Origin: a virus
Length of the DNA: 35,379 bases
Strand: one strand, 5' to 3'
Virus record (IMG/VR): IMGVR_UViG_3300043466_003692
Coordinates: 1-35,379 of that record
Shown here: piece after piece, positions 7,521-14,673 of the stretch
How the letters are laid out: each line of letters opens with the position of its first letter
Numbering within the stretch: position 1 is the stretch's first letter
Notes under the pieces: model-generated
Database searches by the model: none
Seen by the model: only the letters and a program-made list of their open reading frames with translations
Told to the model about the DNA's origin: nothing
Position numbers and translations under genes: made by a program

Positions 7521-7589
7521 CTTTGAAATGGCGTATATTGAAGTGTTGTATACTCTTATTAACACTCAAAAAGATGTATTGGAGTTTTC
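7521..7589. promoter_or_regulatory. Divergent intergenic region with dyad around a -10-like box
   Basis: This short region lies between the minus-strand giant gene and the plus-strand fibre gene. A perfect 6-bp inverted repeat, AGTGTT (7542-7547) and AACACT (7561-7566), encloses TATACT (7549-7554), a -10-like hexamer for the plus strand. TTGAAA (7523-7528) could be its -35, but the spacing is 20 bases, longer than usual. The start at 7590 has TTGGAG as ribosome site. The arrangement would suit a repressed or factor-dependent promoter for the plus-strand fibre operon. This is motif reading only. Confidence 0.3.
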
Positions 7590-8849
7590 ATGGCTGGTGC
7601 TGGCGTCCGCCTATTTACTGCTGGAAGCGTTTTAACTGCGTCGCAGGTAAATACATACCTAATGGATCAAACCATTGGTCGTTTTGCGGACTCCGCTGCT
7701 CGTGATGCCTCTTTTGGCGGACTTGGGGAGCCATCTCTGAGTGAGGGGCGTGTTTGCTACCTTGATTCAGACAACAAGTTGTACCTGTATGACGGAAGTG
7801 CATGGGTTGAAATTGGTGCCCAAATTGAAGATAGTGAAGTAACAACAGCAAAGATCAATGACCTTGCTGTAACCACAGGAAAAATCGCTGATAGCGCGGT
7901 AACGAGCGCCAAAATTGCTGACGGAACGATCGTCAATGCCGATGTTAATGCTTCTGCGGCAGTAGCCCTGTCAAAGTTGGCAACAGGGACGGTCGGATCT
8001 ATCGTTGTGCATAACGCATCTGGCGTACCAACTGCGACGGCTGTAACTGGAGATGTCACCATCACATCTGGCGGAGTTACGGCAATCGCTTCTGGAGTAA
8101 TAGTAGACGCAGATGTCAACGCTTCCGCCGCGATTGCTCATAGTAAATTAGCCAACGCAACAGCAGGACAGTTGCTACTAGGAACCACAACCACGGGGGT
8201 GGTTACAGCAACAACCGTTTCTGGCGATGTAACAATCACTGGCGCTGGTGTGACTGCTATTTCTTCTGGAGTGATTGTTGATGCTGATGTGAATGCTTCA
8301 GCCGCGATTGTGGATACAAAACTTGCAACTATTGCAACCGCTGGAAAAGTATCAAACTCTGCTACTACTGCTGATAGTGCAAATACCGCTTCGGCGATCG
8401 TCGCTCGTGACGCCTCTGGAAACTTCGTTGCTGGAAAAGCAACTTTGGCAACAGTTGATGTTAATACCGTTGTAGAAACAGCAAGCATCGTTGCTTCTGC
8501 TTCAACTGGAACAATAAACATTGAATTCAACACGAACCCGACCGTTTACTACACGAGCAACGCAACCGCTAACTGGACGCTCAATGTTCGTGGAACTTCA
8601 GGTGTCACCTTAAACGACACTCTTTCAACTGGTCAGATTGCAACAGTCACATTCTTGGCAACGAATGGCGTAACACCATACCGACCAACCGTTTTCCAAG
8701 TTGACGGATCAGCCGTAACTCCAAAGTGGATGGGCGGAACAGCACCATCTGCTGGAAATGCAAGTTCAATTGACGCTTATACATTGGCGATCATCAAGAC
8801 TGCAAGCGCAACATTTACGATGCTTGCGAGTCAGACAAGATTCGCATAA
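7590..8849 (+). CDS. Tail fibre protein (419 aa)
   Basis: Starts ATG 7590 behind TTGGAG. The N-terminus (LFTAGSVLTASQVNTYLMDQ, then LYLYDGSAWVEIG) is the attachment segment seen in many phage fibre and minor tail proteins. Residues about 80-260 are fibre repeats of the type SAKIADGTI / GVIVDADVNASAAI, the latter three times. They are followed by VSNSATTADSANTASAIVAR, a module also present in the 1456-aa fibre on the other strand. The C-terminal 100 residues (FQVDGSAVTPKWMGGTAPSA, IIKTASATFTMLASQT) form a compact tip domain common in actinophage and cyanophage tails. It is probably a receptor-binding fibre. It heads a plus-strand operon with the FN3 protein and three small genes, in opposite orientation to the main fibre block. 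Confidence 0.9.
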   Translation: MAGAGVRLFTAGSVLTASQVNTYLMDQTIGRFADSAARDASFGGLGEPSLSEGRVCYLDSDNKLYLYDGSAWVEIGAQIEDSEVTTAKINDLAVTTGKIADSAVTSAKIADGTIVNADVNASAAVALSKLATGTVGSIVVHNASGVPTATAVTGDVTITSGGVTAIASGVIVDADVNASAAIAHSKLANATAGQLLLGTTTTGVVTATTVSGDVTITGAGVTAISSGVIVDADVNASAAIVDTKLATIATAGKVSNSATTADSANTASAIVARDASGNFVAGKATLATVDVNTVVETASIVASASTGTINIEFNTNPTVYYTSNATANWTLNVRGTSGVTLNDTLSTGQIATVTFLATNGVTPYRPTVFQVDGSAVTPKWMGGTAPSAGNASSIDAYTLAIIKTASATFTMLASQTRFA

Positions 8850-8855
8850 TCAGAT

Positions 8856-9692
8856 ATGCCTTTCCTGAATCGTATTGGAAGCGGGTCAACTAGCAAGTTT
8901 GGGTTTCGCATGGGTTTCGGTCCAGGCGCCCCAACCGCCGTAACAGCAAGCCTCCCTTCTACATACGGCAACACAACTGCTTTAGTCAGTTGGACTGCTC
9001 CAGAAGTTTTAGGAAGTCCTGCATTTCACGACTACGCCATTCAGTATTCAAGCGATAGTGGTTCAACATGGACAACATTTTCTGACACTGTTTCAACTGG
9101 AACATCAGTCACGGTTACTGGTCTAACCAATGGAACTGCCTATGTGTTCAGGGTGGCGGCTGTAAACCTTGTAGCAACTGGATCATATTCGGCAAACTCA
9201 AACTCCGTAACACCACTATTCGGAAAAATTCCAACACCAGTAATTGGGGATATTGCAGAAACCACTAGTTCAATTCCTTGGTGCTTCACAAACTACAGTA
9301 GTTATGTTCCAGTTCAGGATGGCGGCACATACAACTATGTTTACTACGACTTCAATGTCAATGCTCCGAACGACCAAAGCGGCACATGTCACGGCTGGAC
9401 GGGTCTTGGTGAGAATGTTTACAGAGAGACATACCTAAAACTCACAAAGACGGGTTGGGCTGATTCGGACGCCATATTCATTGCAGAAACTACGAATACG
9501 ACTCCGCCACCACCGCCACCAGACCCATGCGCTGGGAACACCTGCTCTATGGGTGATTTCTATAACCTTAACCCTGCATGCCCAGAAGGGACTCTTGGTG
9601 GAATTTTCTACGGCGTGCCTTCAATTGCTGGATGTTCATGTGGATTCATATACGATACATGCGTACCATTTTGTCCTTTGGGATGCTTCTAA
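8856..9692 (+). CDS. FN3-domain tail protein with Cys-rich C-terminus
   Basis: The gene begins six bases after the preceding stop. The N-terminus, MPFLNRIGSGSTSKFGFRMG, is a short Gly/Ser-rich lead found on phage tail-tip proteins. Residues about 26-120 form one fibronectin type III domain (ALVSWTAPEV, AIQYSSDSGSTW, GLTNGTAYVFRVAAVN). A second beta-rich domain follows (about 125-215). After a hexaproline stretch the last 60 residues hold about nine Cys in short spacing (CAGNTCSMGDF, CSCGFIYDTC, CPLGC), suggesting a disulfide-bonded knot that folds outside the cell on the virion. It is likely a structural, surface-exposed tail component working with the upstream fibre. Confidence 0.8.
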   Translation: MPFLNRIGSGSTSKFGFRMGFGPGAPTAVTASLPSTYGNTTALVSWTAPEVLGSPAFHDYAIQYSSDSGSTWTTFSDTVSTGTSVTVTGLTNGTAYVFRVAAVNLVATGSYSANSNSVTPLFGKIPTPVIGDIAETTSSIPWCFTNYSSYVPVQDGGTYNYVYYDFNVNAPNDQSGTCHGWTGLGENVYRETYLKLTKTGWADSDAIFIAETTNTTPPPPPPDPCAGNTCSMGDFYNLNPACPEGTLGGIFYGVPSIAGCSCGFIYDTCVPFCPLGCF

Positions 9693-9713
9693 AACAATGA
9701 TAGGATTATTCTC

Positions 9714-9944
9714 ATGAGCGACACACAGCCAGAATTTACACCTAATACAGAACAGATGAACTTCTATGCTTTTGTTGTGGAAAATGAAGTTGGAATGATT
9801 TTTCAAGCACACAAGGGAAATGACAGATTGAATTCAATGCTTCAGTCTCCGTTCGTAATCATCCCATTGACAGCGGAGCAAATTGCATATGTGCGACCAG
9901 AGTGGGTCTATGACGGCACAGACTTCACAAACCCAGCAGGGTGA
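9714..9944 (+). CDS. Small protein downstream of fibres (76 aa), possible fibre chaperone
   Basis: The leader is ATAGGATTATTCTCATG. The product has the plan of small proteins found after tail fibres in T4-like aquatic phages: MNFYAFVVENEVGMIFQ, a middle variable segment, and a C-terminal VRPEWVYDGTDFTNP. The final motif resembles the C-terminus of tail fibre assembly proteins of the Tfa type. No membrane segment or signal peptide is present. The position directly after two fibre genes on the same strand supports a role in fibre folding or attachment. The family name is not certain. Confidence 0.6.
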   Translation: MSDTQPEFTPNTEQMNFYAFVVENEVGMIFQAHKGNDRLNSMLQSPFVIIPLTAEQIAYVRPEWVYDGTDFTNPAG

Positions 9945-9953
9945 TTTTCAACT

Positions 9954-10181
9954 ATGACCACACCGTGGCAGGAATATAAAAAGAAACTTGGAACAACGCG
10001 CCCATGGGACGCTGCTGACCCGAGAAACTATACGGATAGCGAATCATCTAACAAGCGCATGGCAATCTGTGAAACTTGTCCAAGTCTCCTAAAAGCAACG
10101 CACCAGTGCAAGGAATGCGGATGCTTTATGAAACTGAAGACCAAACTAAAAAACGCAGAGTGTCCACTCGGTAAGTGGTAA
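9954..10181 (+). CDS. Six-Cys zinc-ribbon-like small protein
   Basis: The 75-aa product has Cys 39, 42, 52, 55, 57 and 70 in CETCP, QCKECGCFM and AECPLGKW. I know this pattern (CxxCP ... CxxCGCxM ... CPLGKW) from a widespread small family of unknown function in cyanophages and other marine T4-like phages, where it also sits near fibre genes. The spacing suggests binding of one or two metal ions or a structural knuckle. The N-terminus (WQEYKKKLGTTRPWDAADP) is conserved in style too. It may interact with nucleic acid or act as a scaffold; nothing in the sequence decides this. It is the last gene of the plus-strand fibre operon, ending 21 bases before a convergent gene. Confidence 0.75.
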   Translation: MTTPWQEYKKKLGTTRPWDAADPRNYTDSESSNKRMAICETCPSLLKATHQCKECGCFMKLKTKLKNAECPLGKW

Positions 10182-10202
10182 TTTTAAACCAAACAACTAA
10201 AT

Positions 10203-10535
10203 TTATAGAAAATGCTTGAGGATAGCCGTAGTTGCTAGAACTACCCAACAAAGATTGAACCAAATGATTGTTGGCATGGTCTTGATTGTTGATGTGATAA
10301 TCAAAGCAAGGCTTGATGCGAGGGCAAAAAGGTACAACCACCACCATTGTTTTCCAAAAATGAGACCAGGGAAGATGATTGAAATCTTGGTCATAAAAGC
10401 CCAAGCCTCAATAGCGTTTACCTTTGTCCAATAATCTCGGTCACCCCAACGGCGTGTTACCTGCATAATTTCTGATGGTTTGAGCATCCAAAAACAGTAG
10501 CAGAAATTAACCGAGGTGTATAGGATTAACCACAT
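10203..10535 (-). CDS. Integral membrane protein (about 110 aa)
   Basis: The longest frame starts at 10592, but that would overlap the YkgJ-like gene deeply. ATG 10535 is the most plausible start, still overlapping the divergent ATG 10534 by two bases. Three to four hydrophobic helices are visible: WLILYTSVNFCYCFW, AFMTKISIIFPGLIFG, WLYLFALASSLALIIT and IIWFNLCWVVLATTAIL, with a polar loop QVTRRWGDRDYWTKVN. Trp content is high. There is no recognised family. It stands alone on the minus strand between two plus-strand genes, so it is not part of the fibre operon. It may act at the host membrane; function is unknown. Confidence 0.6.
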   Translation of the reverse strand: MWLILYTSVNFCYCFWMLKPSEIMQVTRRWGDRDYWTKVNAIEAWAFMTKISIIFPGLIFGKQWWWLYLFALASSLALIITSTIKTMPTIIWFNLCWVVLATTAILKHFL

Positions 10536-10998
10536 GACAACCGAAACCCCTGTCCACTTAAAAATCAGGGAAAGAAGTTGCGGAACCTGCACAAAGTGCT
10601 GTGAGGGGTATCTTTCTGGAGATGTCCATGGAATTCCAATGTTTCCAGGAAAACCGTGTCATTTTGTAAACTTGGATTCTGGATGCTCTATTTATGAAGA
10701 CAGGCCAGAGCATCCATGTAAATCATTTAAGTGTCAATGGCTTGCCGACCCAAACTTTCCAGAATGGGTAAAACCGAATCTAGTTAATGCAATATTCGTT
10801 AATTACAGTATTGGAGAGCATCAATATTTTTCGTTAATAGAAGCGGGCGGAATTTTAGAAACAGCAACACTGTCGTGGGCCGTATCATACATGTCATTGA
10901 ACAAGTTTAATTTCACTTGGTCATATGATGGTGGGGTTAGCGCAATTGGTTCTGATGAGTTTTTAAAGGCTTATTATGCAGAAGGTGGGAATCGGTAG
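10534..10998 (+). CDS. YkgJ-family Cys-cluster protein
   Basis: ATG 10534 has AGGA eight bases upstream. The 154-aa protein shows the YkgJ (UPF0153) pattern: Cys 16, 19, 22, 23 in SCGTCTKCCEG, Cys42 in PCHF, Cys51 in GCSIYEDRPEHP, Cys62 and Cys67 in CKSFKC. The family is described as a putative zinc- or iron-chelating cluster protein. Proteins of this kind often sit beside oxidative or modification enzymes, and their chemistry is largely unproven. It is followed four bases later by a JmjC-type cupin, so the two are probably co-translated. The C-terminal half (residues 80-154) is less typical and may hold a partner- or substrate-specific part. Confidence 0.88.
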   Translation: MTTETPVHLKIRERSCGTCTKCCEGYLSGDVHGIPMFPGKPCHFVNLDSGCSIYEDRPEHPCKSFKCQWLADPNFPEWVKPNLVNAIFVNYSIGEHQYFSLIEAGGILETATLSWAVSYMSLNKFNFTWSYDGGVSAIGSDEFLKAYYAEGGNR

Positions 10999-11001
10999 AT
11001 A

Positions 11002-11436
11002 ATGTTTTTGGAAAATGAAGACACAGAAAATTACTGGATTAAAAAAGGCTTTGAGACCAATGTTCCTTCGTGGTCTGAAATACTAGAAAACCTCAATTGG
11101 TCAGTTGAGAATAAGACTCCACTAACCCATTTCCCTCTTGGGTTTTTTGCATCGCTTGATGCTTACAGAATTGAAAAAGTAAAGCCAGTTCTAGAGAGAT
11201 TGAGCCTAATTGCTGCTCATCTGTATATAAATGTAGCAACTGATGCGAGCGGGTTTGGAATGCACAGAGACCATGTAGATGTTTTCTACTGGCAAGTGCA
11301 GGGTATCAGTAGATGGGAAATAGAAGACGGTCCGACATGGGAACTCCAGCCTGGAGACTTGGTTTTCATCAAGACTGGGGTTGGTCACCGTTCAACAGCG
11401 CTAACCCCACGCGCTGGGATTTCAATGTCTGTCTGA
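11002..11436 (+). CDS. JmjC/cupin-type Fe(II)/2OG hydroxylase, short
   Basis: The 144-aa protein carries a cupin core like that of the cupin_4 / ribosomal oxygenase group (YcfD, MINA53, NO66). GMHRDHVDVFYWQVQGISRW gives the HxD iron ligands (His88, Asp90), ELQPGDLVFI is the turn strand, and GVGHRSTAL gives the distal His129. Known members hydroxylate Arg or His side chains of ribosomal proteins. This one lacks the C-terminal dimerisation and winged-helix domains of those enzymes, so the substrate is open. It starts four bases after the YkgJ-like gene. It is convergent with the minus-strand oxygenases, which end ten bases beyond it. The Fe(II) site is complete, so activity is plausible. Confidence 0.8.
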   Translation: MFLENEDTENYWIKKGFETNVPSWSEILENLNWSVENKTPLTHFPLGFFASLDAYRIEKVKPVLERLSLIAAHLYINVATDASGFGMHRDHVDVFYWQVQGISRWEIEDGPTWELQPGDLVFIKTGVGHRSTALTPRAGISMSV

Positions 11437-11445
11437 TTGCTGACT

Positions 11446-12063
11446 TTATTCTTTATTCAACTCATACATGTCGTCATTGAGTAAGTCAAAGTTAAAGGCA
11501 ATCACAGTCTTTCGTTTATTAGTATTGTTTATTGCAGAGCGATGAAAAATTTGTGCTGGGAAGAAAACAATATCTCCCTCTTGTGCGTTGAATGAATAAA
11601 TATTGTTCGTAAACGGCTCAACGAATTGGGTAATATGTTCTTTTTCTGGGGCCTCTAAATAGTAAATCCCAGCCCAGTTTGCTCCAGCGTGGGGGTGCCA
11701 GTCGTGCGTGTCGTTTTGTTCGTATTGCTGGAACCACAGTGCTTGAACTACTGGGTTTGACCAAAATAAGGAATTAGGCATACCCCTAAGAACATCAATA
11801 ATTTTTGGTTTCACAAAATCAACCCAAGGGCGATTGTGTTCTGGGTTTACTAAGAGAAAGTCGTACTTTGTTATTCTCTGGTAATTATCTTCTTCTGGTG
11901 TCTGGGTTTGAAAATTTCTTGGAACATCGGCAATCATGTCAAGAATCGTCTGCTTATTTTCTTTATGGTATGGCATTTGCGTGACATAGTAAGCCATGAC
12001 CACTGGGTTCACATAGGTTCTTCCCTTAAACATATTTGTTCTCAGACCCTTCTTGTTTTCCAT
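11446..12063 (-). CDS. 2OG-Fe(II) oxygenase, HxH-type (PF13759-like)
   Basis: A double-stranded beta-helix oxygenase of about 205 aa. The metal region reads WHPHAGANWAGIYYL (His123, His125), the pattern (H-x-H ... W/S-G-x-Y-Y) of the putative 2OG-Fe(II) oxygenase family common in aquatic phages. The distal His174 is in FFPAQIFHRSAINN, and Arg184/Lys185 (KRKTVIAFNF) would hold 2-oxoglutarate. No Asp or Glu stands at the usual HxD position. The substrate is unknown; it often accompanies tail or modification genes. ATG 12033 is an alternative start overlapping the upstream gene by only 8 bases instead of 38. It is the last of three adjacent minus-strand oxygenases. Confidence 0.8.
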   Translation of the reverse strand: MENKKGLRTNMFKGRTYVNPVVMAYYVTQMPYHKENKQTILDMIADVPRNFQTQTPEEDNYQRITKYDFLLVNPEHNRPWVDFVKPKIIDVLRGMPNSLFWSNPVVQALWFQQYEQNDTHDWHPHAGANWAGIYYLEAPEKEHITQFVEPFTNNIYSFNAQEGDIVFFPAQIFHRSAINNTNKRKTVIAFNFDLLNDDMYELNKE

Positions 12064-12661
12064 ACTTTATGAGAAGTTTCGCTTCTCTTGTTAGGCGACC
12101 ATCGTGTATTTCCTCAGATGAGGTTGGAGTGATGTGCGGATGTTTGAAAAACCAGTGTTCTGGTTCCGCAAAATGAAAGAATACCATCTGAACAAAATCC
12201 ATTGGATTCCTACTAGGGAAACTTTCCCTCCAGTGCAGTTCATTTTCTCCATCATATAAAACTGCTGAATTGTCTTTCAGGACAATCTCCTCACCGTTTA
12301 TAACAATTCCCCAGTCAACGCTGGATGCCAACTGGTAGTCAATTGTGTATGTGCATGCATTGTCGTCTAGGTGTGGCGGCAGGTTTGGGGTTCCTCCAAA
12401 AATAGGAGAATACTTTGAGGCAAGAAAATATGTTGGCAATGCGGTTTTGGATAAATTTTCAGAGCAGATACTCTTTATTTTTAGGTCAATATCTTCCGAA
12501 AGTGGTTTTGCGCGTGAATCTTCTCGCAAACCGTTTTTTGCCAGCAGACCCGATAGAGACCTGCAATGTTTTTCATCTAACTCAAAGCGAGAAGTATTGA
12601 TTGAGTTTTTAAGTTCCTCAATCTGCGCTTTAGAGAAAACATTCTCAATAACAATTGGCAT
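12026..12661 (-). CDS. Fe(II)/2OG dioxygenase (211 aa)
   Basis: ATG 12661 has GGCGA nine bases upstream; GTG 12670, in a GTGA overlap with the preceding gene, is an alternative. Iron ligands are His97 and Asp99 in LPPHLDDNACTYTIDY and His143 in DGENELHWRESF. The 2OG-binding basic residue is probably Arg151 in PSRNPMDFVQMVFFHF. The fold is a cupin-like beta-helix core with an N-terminal helical part, and the C-terminus is charged (LTREAKLLIKYGKQEG). It is related in plan to prolyl-4-hydroxylase-like phage enzymes but diverged. The target is unknown. The start is coupled to the P4H-like gene upstream, and it overlaps the next oxygenase. Confidence 0.82.
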   Translation of the reverse strand: MPIVIENVFSKAQIEELKNSINTSRFELDEKHCRSLSGLLAKNGLREDSRAKPLSEDIDLKIKSICSENLSKTALPTYFLASKYSPIFGGTPNLPPHLDDNACTYTIDYQLASSVDWGIVINGEEIVLKDNSAVLYDGENELHWRESFPSRNPMDFVQMVFFHFAEPEHWFFKHPHITPTSSEEIHDGRLTREAKLLIKYGKQEGSENKYV

Positions 12662-12666
12662 TATCG

Positions 12667-13386
12667 TCACTCGCCGACAACTGTTGGCTCAATGAAGTTT
12701 TGTATTTGAGTAATGTCCCTGTTTTCAATTACATACGGACGATGCAGGTCTGGAACATCGCATATGATGAATGTACTGATAATCCACTTGTCCTCTGATA
12801 CAGGAACACATCCAGCGTGTGGGTGCGTCCATGCGGCAGGGAATATGGCTATATCTCCAGCGTTTCCTTTTACTCGGATATTCTGGTCTGGGAACATAGT
12901 CTCTCCGCCGACATCAATGTCGTTCAGGTATATAACCATCCCAAGAATTCTGCCTCGCTCGGTATCTTGAGTCCAAACATCGCCATCAATGTGAACCCTG
13001 TAGAAGCCGTCTCCCTTTATGTATTTTTGAAGCCTGAAACCAGTATGCCTAGGCCGTGGAGCAGCACGAAGATGTGGGTACTCCTCAAGGTAAAGTGCAA
13101 GTGCGGAGTTGACAGCATCGTCAATCTCGTATGAGATTTTCATGAATGAATTATGTGATGGCAAATTCAAAGGCTGGAGCGTCTCGTAGCAATACGAAAA
13201 ATCGTATGTATTTTTGATATGCCTCTGCACGCCTCCCATTGTCGGGCCAACCTCAAAGAGTTTCTCAAACGACTGCTTGCAATTACTGACTAATTCTTCA
13301 CAGGTAGTCTTGCTTATCATTGCCTCTGCTACTGCTATATGGCATTCCCTACCTGCTGGGAACTTCAGGAGATGCAGATTGCTCAT
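12667..13386 (-). CDS. Prolyl-4-hydroxylase-like Fe(II)/2OG oxygenase (239 aa)
   Basis: A clear P4Hc-type domain lies in residues about 100-210. FRLQKYIKGDGFYRVHIDGD gives His132 and Asp134. MVIYLNDIDVGGETMFP is the strongly conserved strand and GGET turn of the family. GDIAIFPAAWTHPHAG gives the distal His (190, or 188), and EDKWIIST gives Lys200 for 2-oxoglutarate. Members hydroxylate proline in collagen-like or ribosomal/elongation-factor proteins, or other side chains; phage members are mostly of unknown target. The N-terminal 100 residues are not assigned. The start overlaps the stop of the upstream unknown gene by ATGA. All catalytic residues are present. Confidence 0.92.
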   Translation of the reverse strand: MSNLHLLKFPAGRECHIAVAEAMISKTTCEELVSNCKQSFEKLFEVGPTMGGVQRHIKNTYDFSYCYETLQPLNLPSHNSFMKISYEIDDAVNSALALYLEEYPHLRAAPRPRHTGFRLQKYIKGDGFYRVHIDGDVWTQDTERGRILGMVIYLNDIDVGGETMFPDQNIRVKGNAGDIAIFPAAWTHPHAGCVPVSEDKWIISTFIICDVPDLHRPYVIENRDITQIQNFIEPTVVGE

Positions 13387-13805
13387 TCTTCTTCCCCTAC
13401 ATTGAATTCATGTGTTTCTATTTGCTCTCCGTCAACGCGGACAGAGATGACATAATCACCAGCAGATTTCGGAAGTATAGAGAAAAATATGCACCTTGGG
13501 TCTTGGATTTTTGTGCCAATTTGAGTTTCCTTGCCGTTAAAAACTACAAACAACTCTATTTTTGAAGAATCAATAGTGTCGTTTTTATAGTGACCAATAA
13601 AAGACTTATTCAGGGCGATTCGTGATTGAGGGATTTCCATTACTGGTTGTTCTGGTATCAGCACAAAACCGACCTTGGTTCTATCAAATTTGGCGTCTTT
13701 TGCAACCTCGGCATATCCGACCATGATTGGCAGAGAAAACTCAGAAGCCATTTTTTCGGCTTCGTCCATAGATGATTCATCTGGGCAGTAAATGTATCTA
13801 AGCAT
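13383..13805 (-). CDS. Hypothetical protein (140 aa)
   Basis: ATG 13805 fits the leader TAGGATTTGCCCATG; an in-frame TTG two codons earlier is unlikely. The product begins MLRYIYCPDESSMDEAEKM. The N-terminal part looks alpha/beta, and the C-terminal 60 residues look like a beta-sandwich of Ig-like type (KIELFVVFNGKETQIG, AGDYVISVRVDGEQIETHEF). It lacks HxD, Cys clusters and membrane segments. I do not recognise a family. It is coupled to the P4H-like enzyme by ATGA and lies in the enzyme block, so it may be a substrate or partner of these enzymes; this is inference. Confidence 0.6.
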   Translation of the reverse strand: MLRYIYCPDESSMDEAEKMASEFSLPIMVGYAEVAKDAKFDRTKVGFVLIPEQPVMEIPQSRIALNKSFIGHYKNDTIDSSKIELFVVFNGKETQIGTKIQDPRCIFFSILPKSAGDYVISVRVDGEQIETHEFNVGEEE

Positions 13806-13817
13806 GGGCAAATCCTA
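13803..13817 (-). repeat. 15-base direct repeat at start codon (copy 1)
   Basis: TAGGATTTGCCCATG on the minus strand ends with the ATG of the 140-aa gene. An identical copy lies at 16725-16739, in the same orientation and also ending with a start codon. The two copies flank the oxygenase-halogenase-DUF6065 cassette. It includes the Shine-Dalgarno AGGA. Confidence 0.85.
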
Positions 13818-13824
13818 TCCCGAA

Positions 13825-14673
13825 TTACTCCAATTCCTTGTCTATTCGGTGTTGTTCTTTTTTGTACTTACCCTCCCACATCTCATCTCTATAGACTGTT
13901 CCAAATCCCAATCCATCAAGGATTTTATGTAGGCTCTCATCTCCCTTTAGCAACTGTGATTTTTTTATAATTTGAGAACGCTTAAACGGTATTACATGTA
14001 AAAGAGGGGTTCCTGCCTCCACGGTAAAACCAGTACTTGTTTTTATATTAAAGACAACATTGCAATGATGATACATGTCCGTATTTACTACGCCACATAA
14101 AATATCGTAGTGATTATTTGGCTCCCATTGTGGCTGTATGAAAAGACATGACCAGCCTGGTGCGGTTCTAATCAGCCACGGATTTGTCAATTTTAAATAA
14201 TCGCTGTCGGGCAATCCTTTTACATTCCTAATTGGGCATTCACCAGTTTGATTATTGCCGAACTGCTGACCTTCAACGACAGATTGCTTGAACACATGGT
14301 GTTTATCCATGAATTCAAGTTCTGCTGTTTTAAATATTGGGAGGCTCTTGTCTGCCATTGTGTAGCGTGCACTCCAGCGAGCATCTAATTTTGAAACTGG
14401 TGGACGAACCTCAAGGTTTGCCCATAGCGGTATCGTGTAACCCATCCGCATATAGTCGCCGAGACCGTAACATCCGCGCAAACCAAAATCCCCAGATAGA
14501 ACATTTTTATACCAGTCTGGAGTCTTCCTATTGTTTTGGTAAACCGCGATACTTGGGTGCCACATTTGATTGTCTATGGGTATGGCTAGTAACTCTCCGT
14601 CTTTTGGAACAGGGACATCGTCGTAAATATCTCCCTTGAAAACAGAGGGTTTACTTTTTGAAAATAGACGCAT
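13825..14673 (-). CDS. DUF6065-like phage protein (282 aa)
   Basis: ATG 14673 has AAAGGTGG upstream and overlaps the end of the halogenase gene by 23 bases. The protein shows features I associate with the DUF6065-type family of aquatic phages: an N-terminal KTPDWYKNV, CYGLGDYMRMGYTIPLW, a central LTNPWLIRTAPGWSCLFIQP, GVVNTDMYHHCNVVF and TPLLHVIPFKRSQI. The plan resembles a dUTPase/cupin-like beta fold with a C-terminal basic patch, but no catalytic motif is obvious. In marine phages this family is often found next to tryptophan-halogenase-like genes, as here, so a shared pathway is likely. Its reaction is unknown. It may bind a ligand or carry the substrate for the halogenase. Confidence 0.75.
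   Translation of the reverse strand: MRLFSKSKPSVFKGDIYDDVPVPKDGELLAIPIDNQMWHPSIAVYQNNRKTPDWYKNVLSGDFGLRGCYGLGDYMRMGYTIPLWANLEVRPPVSKLDARWSARYTMADKSLPIFKTAELEFMDKHHVFKQSVVEGQQFGNNQTGECPIRNVKGLPDSDYLKLTNPWLIRTAPGWSCLFIQPQWEPNNHYDILCGVVNTDMYHHCNVVFNIKTSTGFTVEAGTPLLHVIPFKRSQIIKKSQLLKGDESLHKILDGLGFGTVYRDEMWEGKYKKEQHRIDKELE

Noticed and set aside
10182-10202. Terminator between convergent genes
   Set aside because: The 21-base gap has no inverted repeat of useful length.
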